DNA of 64,000 nucleotides from Corynebacterium oculi (GTDB taxonomy: Bacteria > Actinomycetota > Actinomycetes > Mycobacteriales > Mycobacteriaceae): NCBI RefSeq assembly GCF_001412105.1, contig NZ_LKST01000004.1:124001-188000 (forward strand), in the 5' to 3' direction. The notes beneath the pieces are model-generated. The model did no database searches. It saw only the letters and a program-made list of their open reading frames with translations, and was not told where the DNA came from. Position numbers and translations under genes: made by a program. This document shows positions 60,059 through 64,000 of this stretch, one piece after another. Within the stretch, counting starts at the first letter, position 1, and every line of letters starts with the position of its first letter.

Positions 60059-60560
60059 GCCACAAGCGTGCCATAAGTTTATGCCTCAAACCCGGCCATG
60101 CCCGAGCAAAGGCCGGGAGCAACGGCAGGTCCGCCACCTCATCGACGGGTACCCACCGCAGTTCCACGGACTCCTCGTTGGGGTGATGCGCCACGGCCTT
60201 TCCCGTGGCGGTCTCCGCCAGCACGGTGGTGTAGGTCCACTGCCCCGCCAGGTCGGGCCGGGCGGGGTCGGCGGGGAAGGGACCTGCGGTGCGGTGCTCG
60301 GCCAGCACGCGAATCAGGGTGGCGTCGATGTCTGTTTCCTCGTGGGCCTCGCGCAGGGCGGCGTCGGTAGCCGTCTCCTGGGAGTCCCGCGCCCCGCCGG
60401 GCAGGGCCCAGGTTCCGCCGTGGTGTGTCCACGGCGCGCGGTGTTGCATGAGCACGGTGCGCTCCCGGCGCGCCACCAGGAGCAAGCCTGCGGCCCCGAA
60501 TCTCCCCCACAGTGTGCCGCCCTCGGGGCCCGCCGCCCATCCGTTGCCGTCTCCGTTCAT
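60051..60560 (-). CDS. NUDIX hydrolase
   Basis: 169 residues from the ATG at 60560. NUDIX box GGARDSQETATDAALREAHEET near residues 55-77, close to consensus (GX5EX7REUXEEXGU). A variant of the MutT-like family; substrate unknown. Possibly cotranscribed with the ABC ATPase. Divergent from glnX by 54 bases. Confidence 0.92.
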   Translation of the reverse strand: MNGDGNGWAAGPEGGTLWGRFGAAGLLLVARRERTVLMQHRAPWTHHGGTWALPGGARDSQETATDAALREAHEETDIDATLIRVLAEHRTAGPFPADPARPDLAGQWTYTTVLAETATGKAVAHHPNEESVELRWVPVDEVADLPLLPAFARAWPGLRHKLMARLWRD

Positions 60561-60602
60561 GCCTCCCCAGCCTAGTGCTAGCCATGAGGCGGCCCAGCAC
60601 GT

Positions 60603-60614
60603 TATCCTAAAAAA
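60603..60614 (+). promoter_or_regulatory. -10 box of glnX, leaderless start
   Basis: TATCCT (60603-60608) ends six bases before the ATG. Confidence 0.5.
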
Positions 60615-62128
60615 ATGACTGGTGATCAGGGACACTCCCCCAAGGGACACCTGCGCCAGCGGCTGCGCGGGCCCTGGGAGCGTGCGGTATCCCGGAGGCA
60701 CAGGGCACCGCTTTTCGACGCCGCCGAGCTCCCCCACGACACCGAGGACCACTGGCTTGACCGGGTGGACGATCCCGAGGAGGCCCCCCGATCCTCCCTC
60801 AAGACCCTCTGGGTCTCCGCCTCTTCGGGGCCCCTCTACCGGCTGCGGGTGATCTGGCGGTTCATCTCCACCACGCTGGGCAAGATGGTCACGCTCACCA
60901 TCATCTTAGCCGTGGCCCTTTTCGCCGCCGGGTATTCCATGAGCGTGTACTCCGCCGCCCGGCAGCAGTCCCTCACGGAGATGCTGGACACCACCGAGCC
61001 CACGAGTTCGGCCGCGCACCAGCTCTATACCTCGCTATCCCTGGCGGACACGATGGCCACCACCGGCATGGTGCAATCGGGGATCATGCCGGAGGAATCC
61101 CTCAGCCTGTACTACCAGGCCCTCGATCGGGCCTCGCACGCGGCCTCCGAGGTGTCGGCGGGGTTTGGTGATGAGGACCCCACGGCGGCGGAACTGATCT
61201 CCAGGGTGCAGCGCCAGTTGCCGGTGTACGCCGGGCTGGTGGAAACCTCCCGCGCTAATAATCGCCAGGGCAATCCCGTGAGCGTGTCCTACATGGCGGA
61301 GGCCTCGGCCTTGATGCGCGAGGAGATTCTGCGGGACGCCTCCGCGATCTTCGACCGCGCCAGCCACAACGTGTCCACCCAGCAGTATCAGGCCATGCGC
61401 CCGCAGTGGGTGCCGCTTTCGGGGCTCGTTGCCTCCGTGCTCTTCCTGCTTATCGCACAGTGGTGGCTGTGGCGGGTCACGCGGCGGCGGTTGAATAAGG
61501 GGTTCCTGGCCGCCACCGCCATGATGTGCCTGGCTATCTTGTGGGTATCCGGCTCCAACTTTGCCACCTGGCAGGCGGGTAACCGCAGCTTCGAGCAGGC
61601 GGCCCTGCCCTGGGACTCGCTGACCGCCTCGCGCATCCTGGCCCAGCAGGCTCGCACCTCGGAAACGCTGGCGCTGGTGCGACGCCAGAGCATCGAGGAC
61701 ACCAACTCTTCCTTCCAGGAGACCACCCAGGCGCTGAGTTCCGCCCTCGACGATGTGGAGCAGGCGCAATCCCGTTCTCGGGGGCGATCCCAGGAATCCC
61801 TGGACTCCGCCCGCACGGCGCTGCACCAGTGGGAGGAGGCACACGCGGAGCTGGTGCGCACGCTACGCTCCGGGGAGTTCTCCGAGGCGCTGCGGCTGAC
61901 CACGGATACCGCCAGCCACGGCGCGGATTCCCCCACGGCGGCGGGCGCGTTCGCGGCCCTCGATGATTCCCTGGGGGACCTCATCTCCCAATCCCGCTCC
62001 ACCATGCGCTCCTTTATCCGCGACGGCCTGGCCGCCACCGCGCTCCTCTCCATGTCCGTCCTGCTGCTCTCGTTGAGTTCCATCGTGGCGGTGGTTCTGG
62101 GAATCCGTCCCCGCTTGCAGGAGTACCT

Positions 62129-62132
<4 letters not shown>
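60615..62132 (+). CDS. glnX: GlnX-like membrane protein of the PknG signalling module
   Basis: 505 residues with four membrane helices (about 88-110, 270-290, 300-320 and 475-500) and long extracytoplasmic segments rich in helices (SYMAEASALMREEILRDASA). Architecture and order (glnX, glnH, pknG) match C. glutamicum and M. tuberculosis Rv0412c-Rv0410c, where GlnX passes the amino-acid signal from GlnH to PknG across the membrane. Confidence 0.87.

Positions 62133-64000
<1,868 letters not shown>

Overview
The window is chromosomal DNA of a high-GC actinobacterium, almost certainly a Corynebacterium species. The protein set and gene order match corynebacteria and mycobacteria: carD-lpqE-radA, a folate block running ftsH-folE-folP-folB-folK into panC and lysS, the def/xthA neighbourhood, and glnX-glnH-pknG. 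Many starts look leaderless, with a -10 hexamer 6-8 bases before the start codon, as is common in corynebacteria. I see no tRNA, rRNA, prophage, transposase or convincing CRISPR array. Statements about M. tuberculosis and C. glutamicum gene order are from memory, not from a search.

1-5.6 kb: end of carD, lipoprotein lpqE, radA, a secreted or anchored protein, a DUF1275 membrane protein, beta-carbonic anhydrase and mutY. The c-di-AMP synthase gene disA, expected after radA, is absent. 5.6-7.6 kb is a small accessory island: an AlbA_2/GHKL/winged-helix regulator between two ~100-bp direct repeats made of palindromic sites, a 57-residue DUF4236 protein, and a 61-bp-period repeat array. 7.6-15.5 kb: an ABC-class ATPase, clpC, an MFS exporter, and a TetR regulator divergent from a membrane protein.

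15.5-28 kb is one long minus-strand run (dacB, tilS, hpt, ftsH, folE, folP, folB, folK, three conserved actinobacterial genes, a divergent panC, lysS) with many 4-14 base overlaps. 28-32.5 kb: pyrophosphatase, rhodanese, MarR regulator, mannosyltransferase-like membrane protein, a CAP-domain secreted protein and PPK2. 32.7-36.6 kb: groEL with a CIRCE operator, an M20 peptidase, and a stand-alone protein resembling the LeuA allosteric domain behind a leader peptide and mutually exclusive RNA stems that look like an attenuator.

36.6-46.3 kb: an osmoprotectant ABC transporter (OpuC type) and the complete Mrp antiporter operon (A/B fused, C, D, E, F, G). 46.3-48.1 kb: a second AlbA_2/GHKL/winged-helix regulator behind about eleven helically phased TCAGTGA-type heptamers. 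48-54.4 kb: a GCS2-type ligase, LytR_C protein, DUF3263, def, a GNAT protein, xthA and cls. 54.4-60.6 kb: a second CAP-domain protein, a Na/Pi cotransporter, an EamA exporter, a frameshifted YqcI/YcgG gene, an ABC permease with an in-frame stop, its ATPase and a NUDIX hydrolase. 60.6-64 kb: glnX, glnH and the start of pknG, the module that senses amino acids and controls 2-oxoglutarate dehydrogenase through OdhI.

The most interesting points are the two paralogous AlbA_2 regulators that each sit behind their own iterated operator array overlapping the -10 box, the putative ribosome-controlled attenuator before the orphan LeuA-like domain, and a decamer centred on TATCGACGCC that recurs far more often than composition predicts.
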